Part shown: positions 14,185 through 14,601 of the stretch, piece by piece
Layout: every line of letters starts with the position of its first letter
Position numbering within the stretch: position 1 is the first letter of the stretch
Assembly: GCA_902465105.1 (NCBI GenBank)
Contig: CABQLM010000051.1
Coordinates: 1-14,601, forward strand
DNA from: an uncultured Collinsella sp.
Lineage (GTDB): Bacteria > Actinomycetota > Coriobacteriia > Coriobacteriales > Coriobacteriaceae
Length of the DNA: 14,601 bases
Direction: 5' to 3'
Made by a program: the position numbers and the translations under genes
The notes under the pieces: model-generated
Told to the model about the DNA's origin: nothing
The model's input: only the letters and a program-made list of their open reading frames with translations
The model's database searches: none

Positions 14185-14601
14185 ATGAGCAAGGTTTACA
14201 CGTCCATCGATCAGCTTATCGGCCACACCCCGCTTCTGGAGCTCACCCACTTTGAGGCCGACGAGGACCTCAAGGCTCGTGTGCTCGTCAAACTCGAGTA
14301 CTTCAACCCCGCCGGGTCCGTCAAAGACCGCGTCGCCAAGAACATGATTGACGAGGCCGAGAAGGCCGGCAAGCTCGTGCGCGGCGGCGACTACACCATC
14401 ATCGAGCCCACGAGCGGCAACACCGGCGTCGGCATCGCCTCGGTGGCGGCGGCTCGCGGCTACAAGGTAATCATCACCATGCCCGAGACCATGTCCGTCG
14501 AGCGCCGCAAGCTTATGCAGGCATATGGCGCACAGCTCGTGCTCACCGACGGTTCCAAGGGCATGAAGGGCGCCATCGCCAAGGCCGAGGAGCTGCAGAA
14601 G
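14185..14601 (+). CDS. cysK: Cysteine synthase (O-acetylserine sulfhydrylase), N-terminal part, runs off right edge
   Basis: The first 139 codons, open to the window end. It begins [20 protein letters not shown], shows the PLP-binding motif NPAGSVKDR with the Schiff-base lysine K47, and the substrate and phosphate loop EPTSGNTG (T76-S77-G78-N79-T80-G81); [14 protein letters not shown] and YGAQLVLT follow as in CysK. The enzyme makes cysteine from O-acetylserine and sulfide in the cytoplasm. The NPAGSVKDR form favours CysK over CysM or cystathionine beta-synthase, though those relatives cannot be fully excluded from the N-terminus alone. The ribosome site GGAGG (14174-14178) is 6 bases from the ATG. 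The gene is divergent from the Rrf2 regulator, which is its likely controller. Confidence 0.94.
   Translation, partial: MSKVYTSIDQLIGHTPLLELTHFEADEDLKARVLVKLEYFNPAGSVKDRVAKNMIDEAEKAGKLVRGGDYTIIEPTSGNTGVGIASVAAARGYKVIITMPETMSVERRKLMQAYGAQLVLTDGSKGMKGAIAKAEELQK

Overview
The window is compact, high-GC bacterial chromosome with long minus-strand genes and G/C-rich third codon positions. The protein set (a 1267-residue DnaE with an intact PHP site, an AddA/AddB-type helicase-nuclease pair, a SWIM/SNF2 helicase, a YerC-type TrpR relative and an Rrf2 regulator divergent from cysK) and the style of the proteins suggest a gut Coriobacteriia member, most likely Collinsella or a close relative. That placement is inference from gene content and protein flavour, not from a marker gene or a search.

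Layout: bases 1-12670 are all minus strand. Read in the direction of transcription they are yerC, a strong intrinsic terminator, addB, addA (3 bases after addB), a 176-base gap holding an 18-bp perfect inverted repeat, dnaE, a 135-base gap holding a cluster of GGGACGGGG palindromes, and the N-terminal 441 codons of an SNF2-family helicase that runs off the left edge. After a 324-base gene-poor gap comes a plus-strand four-helix membrane protein of the YvlD/phage-holin-like family. It shares a bidirectional terminator with a convergent minus-strand Rrf2 regulator. The Rrf2 gene is divergent from cysK (cysteine synthase), which runs off the right edge. The 253 bases between them hold a candidate promoter, a palindrome in its spacer and a potentially structured leader.

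Functionally, addB/addA (double-strand break end resection), dnaE (replicative polymerase) and the SNF2 helicase make a DNA-metabolism block. The Rrf2/cysK pair is a sulfur or Fe-S regulatory unit in which the regulator has four clustered cysteines. All genes fall in known families. I see no CRISPR array, no rRNA or tRNA gene, no transposase, no prophage and no defence system. The least explained material is intergenic: the GGGACGGGG palindrome family (three units at 1353-1457, a related one at 13468-13492), the 63-base inverted repeat between addA and dnaE, and the rrf2-cysK control region. Two proteins also carry unusual features in otherwise conserved places: DnaE in its fingers motif, AddB in its cysteine set and missing P-loop.
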